Source: Styela clava (Eukaryota > Chordata > Ascidiacea > Stolidobranchia > Styelidae). From it: DNA of 64,000 nucleotides. Positions 32,352 through 45,662 of the stretch are shown here, piece by piece. The translations under genes were made by a program, and so were the position numbers. The number at the start of each line of letters is the position of its first letter. The stretch's first letter is position 1. The notes under the pieces are model-generated. The model saw only the letters and a list, made by a program, of their open reading frames with translations. It ran no database searches and was not told where the DNA came from. Where the stretch lies: assembly GCF_964204865.1 (NCBI RefSeq), contig NC_135262.1:7316001-7380000 (forward strand). The letters run 5' to 3'.

Positions 32352-35300
32352 TTACTTGCTCCAAATGTAACATCCACTTTTGTTCTGCTTGAGAACGTAT
32401 CCATAGTAATGCCTGAAAATATGTGTAAGAATTAATTACTAGTTGTTATTTTAATTACTTATGCCTCGACAGTCCGACCAGGTATGTTGAAGTATAGATC
32501 ACACTGGCCATCGCTTGACAGTAGCTTGCTGGTTTGTTTGCTTCGCTATGATATTTTAAATTGAACTAAAAAGTATCTCACCTGTAATATTTCAGACTGA
32601 ACTTATAGCTGCATGTGGTTGGATAAACAATCCTCCACTGGAACGACGAGCAATTCATAACAGGAAGAGTAAACTTGACAGCATAATTGCATTTGTATCC
32701 ACAGGCGTAATGTTGTTCAAGTTTTGGAATCATATCATTCCAGTATTGGTCGAACTCATCGAGAATTGCGAGATATTGACTGTTGACCTTGCTTTTGTAT
32801 GCACCGAAGAGATCAGATACAGCTCCTTCAAACTCTTCACCAAAGTAGAAAGCCAACATCTTTTTGTATTGATTATTCTTCATTTTAGAAACCTGGATGT
32901 AAGACAATGTTTTTCGATAAATTGAGTAAATTCAGGAGAACTTAAAGGTTGCAGCATAACCATATAGGAAAGTCGGGATTTTTGTACTGATATTTTGTTT
33001 TGCCTTTTTCCTTGAAATAATCCGATTCATGTTTTTGATACAATAATTTGTTTAACTATTTTTGAAACTGTTGAAATTCGTATAAATGAGTGACTACAAG
33101 ATTGAGTTAAAATTTCAGAACTCCGTCACATTGATTAGTTATCTTAATTTTTAGTCTCAATTATATAATCACCTTGGCCAGACCATTCTTCAAAGCTTCT
33201 CTCAATTTGTCTTTCTTCTCATTCAAATTCTGAGTATGTTTCTCAATTTTCTTCGTTCTTGTGTTGAGGCAAGCTTGATAACGAGCAGTTATTTTTTCAG
33301 CCAACTTTTTCAAATTGTTTTCGTATTTTTCTATCCTTTTGACGTAAACCTTTCCCGAAGTATTCAATCGATCGGCCAACATTTTTTCGTAACATTTGAG
33401 AGCTTTAGTTTTCTGACTTGCCAGTTTCATTGTGTATGATTCGATTTTACATAATGCCATCTTGCAGAGGCGTCCTTGCCTAAAAGTAGTAAATAGTATT
33501 ATTAGGCTTTTACCATTCGGTCGAAATACCCCAACGGAAAGCGAAAAAAAAACAGAAATATTCAGGTGATAAGTCAAATTTGTAGTACATTGCCCGAGTT
33601 TTGAAACTTTATACCTGACGTAGTATGTTGCTTCCAAAGCCTTGATCAACCACTTATGTCTCTTTGTAACAATCGTTTGATATTCTTCATAATATTTCTT
33701 ATGAAGTCCCGTCCATTTCAATTCCCATGCCTTGTATGCTTCCTTCGCAACGCTGACTGCGGTTTTTACTTTCTTGGAAAGATCGAACTCGAATTCGGCG
33801 GAAGATTTGTTCACAGTTTCTGTGACGAAATAAGATTTTGTTAGAATGAGTATGCTTGATAACTTAAGACCAAGGCTGAGTCGGTGTCTGTGTCTGTGTG
33901 TCATAGATTATGCTTTGTATCTTCAGAGCACATAGAATCATAGACGATAGATGGACTAACTCAAGACCAAGGCTGAGGAGTCGGTGTCTGTGTCTGTGTG
34001 AGGAGTCTGTGTCGGTATTTGGTATGTGTTTGTTGGAGTCGAAGCTGGAATCGAATTTTCAAACTTTCTGGATTCAAGATTTGGAGTCAGAGTCGAAATT
34101 TGAATTCTCCGAAGCCCGAATTTCAGACGTTTCGTAAGAACGAAAGAAATTAAAATTTTGTACAGTAATTTAAAAAAGTTATGTTCATTATGGCTGAGCG
34201 TTCCTGGCAATTTATTAAAGAATGATTGCATACGCCAAAGCTTTTAGCCTCAAAATCTGATTCCCCGAGTATTCGGAGCCGGAGTCAACTTTTTCAACTC
34301 AGATTCGGAGTCGATTGTTAATGTTCTCCGACTCTACAGCTCTGGTTTGAATTGCATAGCTAACACGAAGAAAAGTATTGCATTTGACTATAGAATTTTA
34401 GTGTGCTTAAGATATCTAAATCTAAAATTAAATTTTCAATAAATACCGATATCGCAAGTTTTCAATTTCTTGAATTCAGGCTTCTTCCAGGCATAATATC
34501 TATAATTAGCAAACTTGAAGCAACTAATTTTCTTCGTGTATCGGAAAGTCCACCATGTTCCAAGTTTTTTGCTGAAATGAAATATTGTTTTTAATAAGTC
34601 TTCGACTTTGAATAAAACTCTTTTTACTTTTCTCACAAGTAATTTGCCAAAGCATACTTACAAGGTATTGCTTGAAAGTGGGAAATCGGAAATTTTTCGC
34701 AAAGAACCACTAAGCTCTTAGACTAGCTGTCAGGGAAATTATACTCCTAGTATACTTAATATTGCAATACTAATATTAAATACTAATGAAGCTTGAGTTT
34801 GTGTTTATTTTGCTAAAATTCTGCTAGTTGATCAGCAGACAAAAATTGTGAGTCAACTTTAATAAATTTTCCTATCAAACTAACCAGAAAAGTGTTTCAA
34901 ATTGGCATTAAATATTCTTTAAAACATTGACAAGTTTTACCATGAATTATAATACTTCTTCTTGAAAAAGTTCAAGCATCCAGTGTATGTTGTGCATTGA
35001 TAAGAGCATGCATATCTTTGAACTATCACATCTTTGAAACCGTTAATTTTGTCCGCGTAGGAATTAAAAGTGACATCAAGTTTGTTTGATAATTTGGTTT
35101 TATATTCATTCACAACAGCGTCGACAATTTCTTTTTCCCAGGTTTTTGATCCTAAAAAATCAAAAATATTGTTAAAAATAATGTAAAATGTTAGCGAAAC
35201 GTAGCGTTAATAATGTTAACTCACCATGCATCTTATATAAAAGACAGCGATAAACTTTAACCTTTTTCTCGTTGAGTTTACTCATAACTTTCTTGAAATG

Positions 35301-36686
35301 AGCAAAATACTCTTTGATCCGTCCGGTAAGTGCCTTCTTGAATTGAGCAATTTTCTCAGATCGAGTTTGGAAGCATTTTAGTGCTCTGGTTTAATATATG
35401 AAGGAAAAGTTATTTCACGTGATTTTACCTTTGTTGTTTTTAAATGAATTTTTATTGTTGTTTAAATTAGCAGAACATACAGAAGTGGAAATTTTCTCAA
35501 TATATTACAGAAAACATTACGTTGTATCAGTAAAGTTACTTAAAAAAAGCGTTAAATAATCGAGCTTACGCATTGACGATCCTTCCATGGAAAGCAATCA
35601 ACTTGTTGTGTCTCTTCTGAATTGCATATTTGTATTTAATAGCGGTGATAGAAGCCATTTTGTCAATTTTTGCTGTGAATGTGGATACAGCTTTATCCTT
35701 TTTCTCCGAAACAGCTGCTCTGCGCTCCTCAGGGACGTATCTATATATATAAATACCGAAAAATAAATAGTTTCCTGAATAGAATTAGACGTTAAGAAAT
35801 TTTCGATGCCAACAAGACTTGGCTTTTAGAATAAAAAAAAAATTTAATTCCATTTCTTAGTTTCGATTTTAATTTTAGTATTATTGCACTGAACCGATGT
35901 ATGAAAGAAAATTAACATAAAAAATACTTCATAAATTCTATTGTATATTCATTGACTCTATCGGCAAATTTAGTCTTGCAACTCTCCATTCTCAAGTTGA
36001 AATCAACAAGCCAAGTATCGTAATGTTCGTTCATCTCCTTCAATATTGCATCTGCCTTTGACTTCAGCTTCTTCTCAAGATTGGTCTTGAATTCGATTTT
36101 GGTCATTTCTGTGTTTTTGAGAAAGTAAAATAGAAATGAAGTTACATTGAAAATCGATGGAGGTAATGGAAGGCAACAAATCTGAGAGAGAGAAAAAAAA
36201 GAAGGAAGGGAAGAGAGAAACAATGAAAAGAATATGAGTGAGATTTTAAAAAGAAGAGAGTGGCGAACAGAGAGAACTTTTTAATAAAAACGAGAAAAGA
36301 GAAATCTATCGTTCTGAAATGCAAAGGTATTAATGTCTTGAAGAAATGAATAATTATTACCTTGAAAATCATCTGTTCCACATTTAGTTCCAGGATAAGA
36401 ACTCATCACGGAAGAATAATATTTGGTAGTGAACCAGGAGGTGGAAAAATGAACACGAAACTTGAGACATGCCGAAGTAGGGAAGACGTAGAATCTCCTG
36501 ATGGAATATTTAGTGTAACCACATGGATGTTGAACATAGGAGGCTGCGTTGGCAATCTGTATAAAGAAAATAGGTTGCGTGATATTATAGACTGTAGAGC
36601 AAAGATTTTACCAAATTCGAATTCAAATAGATATAGTAAAATAGACTTACCGCCAGGCAAGCCAGAAGTAAGATCAGGATCCTCAT
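32352..36686 (-). CDS. Secreted modular Cys/coiled-coil protein, array gene 4
   Basis: Exons: 36651-36686, 36361-36556, 35928-36108, 35570-35740, 35225-35385, 34941-35151, 34447-34571, 33615-33819, 33173-33479, 32582-32892, 32352-32412. It is collinear with gene 3 at a constant offset of 12,154, so no indel separates the two genes. Predicted product 654 residues, apparently identical to genes 2 and 3. Confidence 0.8.
33861..34337. repeat. GAGTC-rich repeat in intron 7 of gene 4
   Basis: Same arrangement as in gene 3. Confidence 0.68.
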
Positions 36687-36746
36687 TTTGTGTCTTGTTT
36701 CGAAGTTCTTCGAGTTGAGACTGATTCGATTCATGTTTCCGTGGCC

Positions 36747-36754
36747 TATTTATA
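36747..36754 (-). promoter_or_regulatory. TATA box of gene 4
   Basis: TATAAATA on the minus strand, 60 bp before the ATG at 36686. One substitution further upstream, near 36804, distinguishes this promoter from the others. Confidence 0.75.
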
Positions 36755-39022
36755 CCCCGAAACAGAATATCTTGAACCGTACTGGCGCCGATAAAACACT
36801 CCTTGTTGCTATTTTGTCGTTCAAAACATGCATAATCATCCTACTCGAATAAACTTATGGATTCCGTAATTTCGATATGTGTATATATTATGAGGCTTTC
36901 CCAGTGCAGTTTTGTTGAACGATCAAGTTTTGATAACTCGAGACACGGGAAAGATAATCCATTTGCAGTTCAAACTTGCAATATTAAATCAGCAGATAAG
37001 ATTCAGAAGTAGGCTTAATACATTTTGCATGGTGATTTCATCTTCTTGTTTTTACAACCCGTTCTCGATTCCTTACTTTTTACATTATTAGTTTTCAATG
37101 TGTTCAATGAAACTTATCCTGTTACAATTTTTGTTTTAACTATGCTGTTTTCGATTTCAAACAAAAATCCGAGGAAGACATAAAAAACATTTTATAGCAC
37201 GAATCCGTGTATTTTGCACCTATGGATTAATGCTTCGATATAGCGTTGAGAGATTTAAATCAGTATCATTATGTCATACTAATGCTGGATAGTAATTACA
37301 AGACATCGAAGTGTAGGATTAGATCCCAGACCTGGCGCCGTTTATCTAAATTATGTATGTGGTATCTAAGCAACTTCAGAACATCACATTTTGAAGTGAT
37401 GCGGTGTGTTTTGAATCCAACTGTTTCGTTGCATTGTAATTGTTCATTCTTGGCATCTCGTTATTTGAATATACACAGAATATCATGCCGAAAAACCATG
37501 AAGCTAATGATATAGATATATTCAAATCGTTCAATTCGTTCGTTTATTACTCCAGACCGCTGTGGTCCATATAAAAACAACACAACAAATAAACATAAGC
37601 AAAACAAAAATAACGCAATAAATACATAAAATACCTGATATGACAATCAGATTCACAGTAAGTCTCAAAAAAGAGTTATAATATAGCAATTCAAGAGACC
37701 AAAAGTGAGGTATAGAATCTAAGGTAGCCCGTGACAAACAGTATCTGGGAATCAAATAATGATTGTGTAGATTTATATATATAGATATATATAGATTTCA
37801 AGACTCTTCATTTCGTTATATATTATAAATCTCTATCCAGATATGAACTAGATATGGTGAATATGTCGAATATGTCGTTTGTGAATTTATTATACTTAAT
37901 ATCATCATTTAAAAGGTTTCACGAATGTTTTATGTGTACATAGCCATGGCTACATAAATGTTCTGTACGTACATGTGACGTATATATATTTAAAAATCCA
38001 TATATCCCACAGCCATGAGCCGTTTAAAACTCCGTTTACTTTTTGCATCCTTTCAATGCATAGGAACATTAGGAACTTTTTCTCATCAATAATATATTCT
38101 GTAGAGTACATTGATATTTATCTATCTTTATCTAATTATTTATCTAATTTATCTATGGAAATTCCCTTGACCCCGGACTCAGAAAAATACTGTCTATACT
38201 TCACCATGGCAAAAATAAATAAAGCAATTACCAGCTGGGGTACACATTTATAATCATCATTCAGATTCAAAATATTTAACTGCCCACAGTTTAACAGTCT
38301 CGTTCTATTTAATTAGTCTACCAAAAAAGGTTATTCAAAAAATCTTGTAATCTTAAGAGAGAAATTTTTGATTACTTTTACTTGAAATTTAACGCGAAAT
38401 TATTTCACTTTATTTCATTCAATTCTATCATTGTTGCGATTGTGAAATTTTTCCCCCTGATTAACGATATAATTCAGACTACGTCTTATTTTCGGGGAAA
38501 CACGGTTGTCAAAGAAACGCCAAATGAATACGCATTTTGTCACACAGACCAACTTACATTTTTTATTATATGAACAAAACATATTTTTCCGATTATCGTG
38601 TTACTATTATGGTACTGATGTGAAAAATTCTTTGTAAATTTTTTTTAGACGACTAATAATCACTGACAATCTGAGTATCGATTTGTATTGCCAGGATAAA
38701 CTAGCAAAGAGTGAAAAATCAGGAAACATCTGATACTTCTTTGTATTTGATACTTCTTACTTAATCAAACTGTTTCCGACAAGAATAGGAAACTCAAATT
38801 TACCAAATCAGAGGAGGTTCAGATGTCAATAAAACAGGAGAGCAATACTCAAATATATGGAGACAAATACCAATCATGAGTACCAGTACGGTAGATTTGG
38901 AAGCACCAAGTTAGTAGAGATCGCCGGACAAACAATACGGAGTCGGTCGAGTAATACGAAATAAAAAGTGTTCCCCTTTAGTTAAAATAAAAAGCAAAAT
39001 ATTTCGTAAAATATCGTGCACC
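36755..39022. other. Promoter-side spacer, unit 4
   Basis: Nearly identical to units 1 and 2 despite the divergence of this unit further right; no gene seen. Confidence 0.6.
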
Positions 39023-39475
39023 ATGAAACTCATAACAAATTTCAATAAAGAATATGAAAGTGATACCCAGGCTTCAGCCATATTTGAAAGACTTAATTCG
39101 AAAACGATCGGCATATTAGTTCCCGACAAAAAATTTGCTCAACAACAAATATTATCCTCAAAACAAAAGTCATCAGCAAAAACACCAATATGTACATTTT
39201 TTTCCAATGAGCTATCATAAGTCTAGTTCGCTTTTGGTGTTTCCGTTATCAGCATGTAATTCATTCCTGATGCGGATCTTGTTAACTCCTACTACGCGGC
39301 CAGCACCTGCATTCAAAGTGGATTTGAAAAGAAATTGAAAGTGATAGAGGAATTTGTGAAGGAGCGTGTAAGAAATTTGTGTGAAATATGTAAAACTGAC
39401 AAACTTGGTTTTAACAAAATATATGAAAAGGTAGAAAAGACAAGAAAGTTTATTGAACAGAGTAGTCTAACATAA
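39023..39475 (+). pseudogene. Coding-like remnant, unit 4
   Basis: Matches the unit 1 version: 39023-39220 and 39260-39475. Confidence 0.28.
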
Positions 39476-39556
39476 CGTGGACAAAAATAACTTGACCTAT
39501 ATTTTTTAATTTTGGGAACATTGATGTATGGGAACATTAAGTAGAGATATATTATA

Positions 39557-40233
39557 ATATCGTCACGCTAATACCCGAATTGCGTAAGTCATTTTTTGGC
39601 GGTTTTGAGTTTTTCATAAAATAGGTATTTATGTAATGCTGCGCACCTGTCTGTTAAGTCAGATTTTGTTTTAAGAATTCCGAAACCCATAAAAATAGAG
39701 ATTTTGTATGATATGCAAATTTGTTCAATTGTTTCGTCATAATGAATTATCATTGATAACGCAGGACTATGACGTCACAGAGGCAAAATAACCTCGGCAA
39801 ATGATTTTCGAGTTTTTGCATCTCAGATTCTAGCTTAGCGCTTATAAATTTCAATTTATACTACAGTATAGGAAGGCGTGCACTTGTGATATTCACTGTC
39901 TGAGTCCAATTCCCCTTGGTTGGCTTTTATATAAGGGTACATTGCTGTTTTATTCTATATAGTTTGGTTTTCAGTACTGGTACATATAGTCAAGTTGCAA
40001 AATTGCGTGTGTCTCCAAGTCATTGACACATTTCTGCCTAAGTCACAGTGCACCATTATGACGTCACATGACTGCGTCATACAAATTAACTTAAATCCGG
40101 CTACGATCAAAAAATTGAACTTTGGCAAATTATTGACTCTGAATGGCATGACAATATCATTAGGAAGTTTTTCACGTTTTTCTCAAAACTGCTAAAAATG
40201 ACTTACGCGATTCGGTTATTAGCGTGACGATAT
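39557..40233. mobile_element. 677-bp TIR element, unit 4
   Basis: Present and intact in the short unit, so its insertion predates the split between the two unit types or reached unit 4 by conversion. Confidence 0.73.
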
Positions 40234-41225
40234 ACTTGTGTAATTAGCTAGACAAATTTGAAAATTTAGCTATTTTTGGTATTTTTGATAGCTCAGGAAA
40301 TGCTTTATAAATACCTGCTATCGGGGGGCTATTAACATGCCTAACTCGCGATCCACTGAACTTAAATATTGCGGTGTATTATTGAAAAATGTATTGGGCA
40401 AATCCATACTTGAATAAATCCTTCAATGCAAAATCAAAATGCGTTTTGAGGATTTGTAATTTTACGGAAACATCGTAAGTCTAATGCATAGGAACCCTTC
40501 TTCATTTCATTAGGTTAAAAGGAAAGAGAAGAAAATATAGTATACATACAATATACAAATATCAGTCATTTCCGAGACCATGGTAAAGAGGAGCAAGCAT
40601 CGAGCACATGAATATTTATTATTGTCATTGGTCACAAAATATTGTCTGAATACATATTAATAATATTTGCCAATAACAAAATGAAACTCTAAATGAACAC
40701 TTCTTCAATTCATGTTTAGTTTAATGGATGTGCACAGTAAGCTAATTTATACAAAATGATAACTTTCTGTGGAAATCAAGGCAACTTATCAACAATATGG
40801 ACACAAAATGGATTCTTGCCATGACAATATGACGCCATAAAATTAATCACATGGCGAGCCGCGGCCGTTAAGTCGAAGGGAATAGTTAACCCGTCATTCG
40901 GGTGCATGTAAAAGATGACTAATTTAGAATACTTTTCGCAATATTGAAACGCCACATAAAACTATTTCTGATAAACCATGTGAATATTTCATCTTATTGC
41001 ACGTGATGTTACCTCGATTGACATTTTAAATTGACATCAAAATGTTAAACTCCCGCATTATAAATCACGGGGCAATATCGAACGGTTAATTAAAATTTCT
41101 GATAGCTGAGATAACTTGAGAGATATCTTGTCGGCGGCATTGCGTTGGGAATATGAAAAATGCATTCGTAATGCTGTACCCACATTTACCCAATACTAAC
41201 AAAACACATGTAATATGCGACAACA
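40234..41225. other. Transposon-poor spacer of unit 4
   Basis: Diverged spacer with empty sites for the 221-bp MITE (40385-40392) and the hAT (40931-40938), and no 106-bp remnant (near 40662). No gene seen. It is the best available proxy for the state before the insertions. Confidence 0.8.
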
Positions 41226-41231
41226 TTTATT
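41226..41231 (-). terminator. Poly(A) signal of gene 5
   Basis: AATAAA on the minus strand, retained in the diverged copy and 88 bp past its stop because of small deletions in the 3' UTR. Confidence 0.6.
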
Positions 41232-41318
41232 TCAACAATCACCAAATCTAAGTTTCTAGTTTAGACTATGATTATCTAAAATTTCGATGTGTCGTCGTTA
41301 TTAGCCGTCACTTGCAAA

Positions 41319-44300
41319 TTATTTGCTCCAAATGTAACATCCACTTTTGTTCTGCTTGAGAACGTATCCATAGTAATGCCTGAAAATATGTGTAAGAATT
41401 AATTACCAGTTGTTATTTTAATTACTTATGACTCGACAGTCCAACTGGTATGTTTAAGTATAGATCACACTGGCCAACGCTAAACAGTCGCCTGCTGTTT
41501 GTTCGCTTCGCTATGATATTTATATCAAACTAAATAAATATCTCACCTGTAATATTTCAGACTGAACTTATAGCTGCATGTGGTTGGATAAACAATCCTC
41601 CACTGGAACGACGAGCAATTCATAACAGGAAGAGTAAACTTGACAGCATAATTGCATTTGTATCCACAGGCGTAATGTTGTTCAAGTTTTGGAATCATAT
41701 CATTCCAGTATTGGTCGAACTCATCGAGAATTGCGAGATATTGACTGTTGACCTTGCTTTTGTATGCACCGAAGAGATCAGATACAGCTCCTTCAAACTC
41801 TTCGCCAAAGTAGAAAGCCAACATCTTTTTGTATTGATTAATCTTCATTTTAGAAACCTGGATGTAAGACCATATTTTTCGATAATTTGAGTAAATTCAG
41901 GAGAAATCAAAGGTTGCAGCACGACCGGGATTTTTGTACTGATATTTTGTTTTGCCCTTTTCCTTAAAATATTCCGATTCATGTTTTTGATATAATAATT
42001 TGTTTAACAATTTTCGAAAATGTTGAAATGAGTGACTGCAAAATTGAGTTAAAATTTCAGAATTCCGTCACATTGATTAGTTATCATAGTTTTTAGTCTC
42101 AACAATATAATCACCTTGGTCAGACCATTCTTCAACGCTTCTCTCAATTTGTCTTTCTTCTCATTCAAAGTCTGAGTATGTTTCTCAATTTTCTTCATTC
42201 TTGTGTTGAGGCAAGTTTGATAACGAGCAGTTATTTTTTCAGCCAACTTTTTCAAATTGGTTTCGTATTTTTCTATCCTTTTGACGTAAATCTTCCCCGA
42301 TGTACTTAATCGATCTGCCAACATTTTTTCGTAACATTTGAGAGCTTTAGTTTTCTGACTTGCCAGTTTCATTGTGTATGATTCGATTTTACATAATGCC
42401 ATCTTGCAGAGGCGTCCTTGCCTAAAAGTAGTAAATAGTATTATTAGGCTTCTACAATTTCGGTCGAAATACCCCAACGGAAAGCGAAAAAAACCAAATT
42501 CAAATTTGTAGTACATTGCCCGAGTTGTGAAACTTTATACCTGACGTAGTATGTTGCTTCCAAAGCCTTGATCAACCACTTATGTCTCTTTGTAACAATC
42601 GTTTGATATTCTTCATAATATTTCTTATGAAGTCCCGTCCATTTCAATTCCCATGCCTTGTATGCTTCCTTCGCAACGCTGACTAAGGTTTTTACTTTCT
42701 TGGAAAGATCGACCTCGAATTCGGCGGGAGATTTGTTCACAGTTTCTGTGACGAAATAAGATTTTGTTAGAATGAGCATGCTTGATAACTTAAGACCAAG
42801 GCTGAGTCGGTGTCTGTGTGTCATAGATTATGCTTTGTATCTCCAGAGCACATAGAATCATAGACGATAGATGGACTAACTTAAGACCAAGGCTGAGGAG
42901 TCGGTGTCTGTGTGAGGAGTCTGTGTCGGTATTTGGTATGTGTTTGTTGGAGTCGAAGCTGGAATCGAATTTTCAAACTTTCTGGATTCAAGATTTGGAG
43001 TCAGAGTCGAAATTTGAATTCTCCGAAGCCCGAATTTCAGACGTTTCGTAAGAACGAAAGAAATTAAAATTTTGTACAGTAATTTAAAAAAGTTATGTTC
43101 ATTATGGCTGAGCGTTCCTGGCAATTTATTAAAGAATGATTGCATACGCCAAAGCTTTTAGCCTCAAAATCTGATTCCCCGAGTATTCGGAGCCGGAGTC
43201 AACTTTTTCAACTCAGATTCGGAGTCGATTGTTAATGTTCTCCGACTCTACGTTTGAATTGCATAGCTAACACGAAGAAAAGTATTGCATTTGACTATAG
43301 AATTTTAGTGTGCTTAAGATATCTAAATCTAAAATTAAATTTTCAATAAATACCGATATCGCAAGTTTTCAATTTCTTGAATTCAGGCTTCTTCCAGGCA
43401 TAATATCTATAATTAGCAAACTTGAAGCAACTAATTTTCTTCGTGTATCGGAAAGTCCACCATGTTCCAAGTTTTTTGCTGAAATGAAATATTGTTTTTA
43501 ATAAGTCTTCGACTTTGAATAAAACTCTTTTTACTTTTCTCACAAGTAATTTGCCAAAGCATACTTACAAGGTATTGCTTGAAAGTGGGAAATCGGAAAT
43601 TTTTCGCAAAGAACCACTAAGCTCTTAGACTAGCTGTCAGGGAAATTATACTCCTAGTATACTTAATATTGCAATACTAATATTAAATACTAATGAAGCT
43701 TGAGTTTGTGTTTGTTTTGCTAAAATTCTGCTAGTTGATCAGCAGACAAAAATTGTGAGTCAACTTTAATAAATTTTCCTATCAAACTAACCAGAAAAGT
43801 GTTTCAAATTGGCATTAAATATTCTTTATAACATTGACAAGTTTTACCATGAATTATAATACTTCTTCTTGAAAAAGTTCAAGCATCCAGTGTATGTTGT
43901 GCATTGATAAGAGCATGCATATCTTTGAACTATCACATCTTTGAAACCGTTAATTTTGTCCGCGTAGGAATTAAAAGTGACATCAAGTTTGTTTGATAAT
44001 TTGGTTTTATATTCATTCACAACAGCGTCGACAATTTCTTTTTCCCAGGTTTTTGATCCTAAAAAATCAAAAATATTGTTAAAAATAATGTAAAATGTTA
44101 GCGAAACGTAGCGTTAATAATGTTAACTCACCATGCATCTTATATAAAAGACAGCGATAAACTTTAACCTTTTTCTCGTTGAGTTTACTCATAACTTTCT
44201 TGAAATGAGCAAAATACTCTTTGATCCGTCCGGTAAGTGCCTTCTTGAATTGAGCAATTTTGTCAGATCGAGTTTGGAAGCATTTTAGTGCTCTGGTTTA

Positions 44301-45594
44301 ATATATGAAGGAAAAGTTATTTCACGTGATTTTAACTTTGTTGTTTTTAAATGAATTTTTATTGTTGTTTAAATTAGCAGAACATACAGAAGTGGAAATT
44401 TTCTCAATATATTACAGAACACATTACGTTGCATCAGTAAAGTTACTTAAAAAGACGTTAAATAATCGAGCTTACGCATTGACGATCCTTCCGTGGAACG
44501 CAATCAACTTGTTGTGTCTCTTCTGAATTGCAGATTTGTATTTAATAGCGGTGGTAGAAGCCATTTTGTCAATTTTTGCTGTGAATGTGGATACAGCTTT
44601 ATCCATTTTCTCCGAAACAGCTGCTCTGCGCTCCTCAGGGACGTATCTATATATATAAATGCCGAAAAATAAAAAGTTTTCTGTATAGAATTCGACGTTT
44701 AGACATTTTCGATATGCCAACAAGACTTGGCTTTTGGAATAAAAAAAAAATTTAAATTCATTTCTTATTTTCGATTTTAATTTTAATATTAAAGTGCATT
44801 GAACCGATCTATGAAAGATCTATGAAAAATTAACTTCAAAAATACTTCAAAAATTTATTTGTATATTCATTGACTCTATCGGCAAATGTAGTCTTGCAAC
44901 TCTCCATTCTCAAGTTGAAATTAACAAGCCAAGTATCGTAATGTTCGTTCATCTCCTTCAATATTGCATCTGCCTTTGACTTCAGCTTCTTCTCAAGATT
45001 GGTCTTGAATTCGATTTTGGTCATTTCTGTGTTTTTGAGAAAGTAAAATAGAAATGAAGTTACATTGAATATCGATGGAAGGCAACAAATCTGAGGGAGA
45101 GAAAAAAAGAAAGAAGGGAAGAGAGAAACAATGAAATGAATATGAGAGAGATTTTAAAAATGAGAGAGTGGCGAACAGAGAGAACTTTTTATTAAAAACG
45201 AGAAAAGAGAAATCTATCGTTCTGAAATGCAAAGGTATTAATGTCTTGAAGAAATGAATAATTATTACCTTGAAAATCATCTGTTCCACATTTAGTTCCA
45301 GGATAAGAACTCATCACGGAGGAATAATATTTGGTAGTGAACCAGGAGGTGGAAAAATGAACACGAAACTTGAGACATGCCGAAGTAGGGAAGACGTAGA
45401 ATCTCCTGATGGAATATTTAGTGTAACCACATGGATGTTGAACATAGGAGGCTGCGTTGGCAATCTGTATAAAGAAAATAGGTTGCGTGATATTATAGAC
45501 TGTAGAGCAAATATTTTACCAAATTCGAATTCAAATAGATATAGTAAAATAGACTTACCGCCAGGCAAGCCAGAAGTAAGATCAGGATCCTCAT
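41319..45594 (-). CDS. Diverged secreted Cys/coiled-coil protein, array gene 5
   Basis: Exons: 45559-45594, 45269-45464, 44846-45026, 44476-44646, 44132-44292, 43848-44058, 43354-43478, 42541-42745, 42115-42421, 41547-41857, 41319-41379. Every exon keeps its length and phase although several introns differ in length, which supports the model. About twenty replacements lie mainly in the helical parts: D113N, K124T, I134N, E135K and M137L in exon 3; K-to-M, I-to-T and Y-to-S in exon 4; S367P and F372V in exon 8; seven in exon 9, including loss of the possible N-glycosylation site at N468. All Cys residues are kept. The stop context is AAA TAA rather than AAG TAA. It is followed by the transposon-poor spacer of unit 4 and is the only clearly distinct paralogue in the window. 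Confidence 0.8.
42787..43251. repeat. GAGTC-rich repeat in intron 7 of gene 5
   Basis: Shorter than elsewhere: both GTGTCTGTGTCTGTGTG stretches have lost one 6-bp step. Confidence 0.68.
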
Positions 45595-45654
45595 TTTGTG
45601 TCTTGTTTCGAAGTTCTTCGAGTTGAGACTGATTCGATTCATGCTTCCGTGGCC

Positions 45655-45662
45655 TATTTATA
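45655..45662 (-). promoter_or_regulatory. TATA box of gene 5
   Basis: TATAAATA on the minus strand, 60 bp before the ATG at 45594. The diverged gene 5 keeps the same core promoter; one substitution (near 45644) lies in the expected 5' UTR. Confidence 0.75.

Larger units (their letters stand above)
24245..36398. repeat. Tandem array unit 3 (12,154 bp)
   Basis: Third period. Its promoter-side half (about 25800-27330) carries many substitutions shared only with unit 6, including the altered remnant around 27050-27190, while its hAT copy is full length and lacks the unit 5/6 nonsense change. Confidence 0.97.
36399..45306. repeat. Tandem array unit 4, short form (8,908 bp)
   Basis: Fourth period. 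From 36399 to about 40325 it is nearly identical to the other units. From about 40326 to 42800, and again at about 44440-45240, it is clearly diverged. It lacks the 221-bp MITE, the 106-bp MITE remnant, roughly 450 bp of spacer and the hAT. Single copies of the target sequences sit at 40385-40392 and 40931-40938. Confidence 0.96.
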
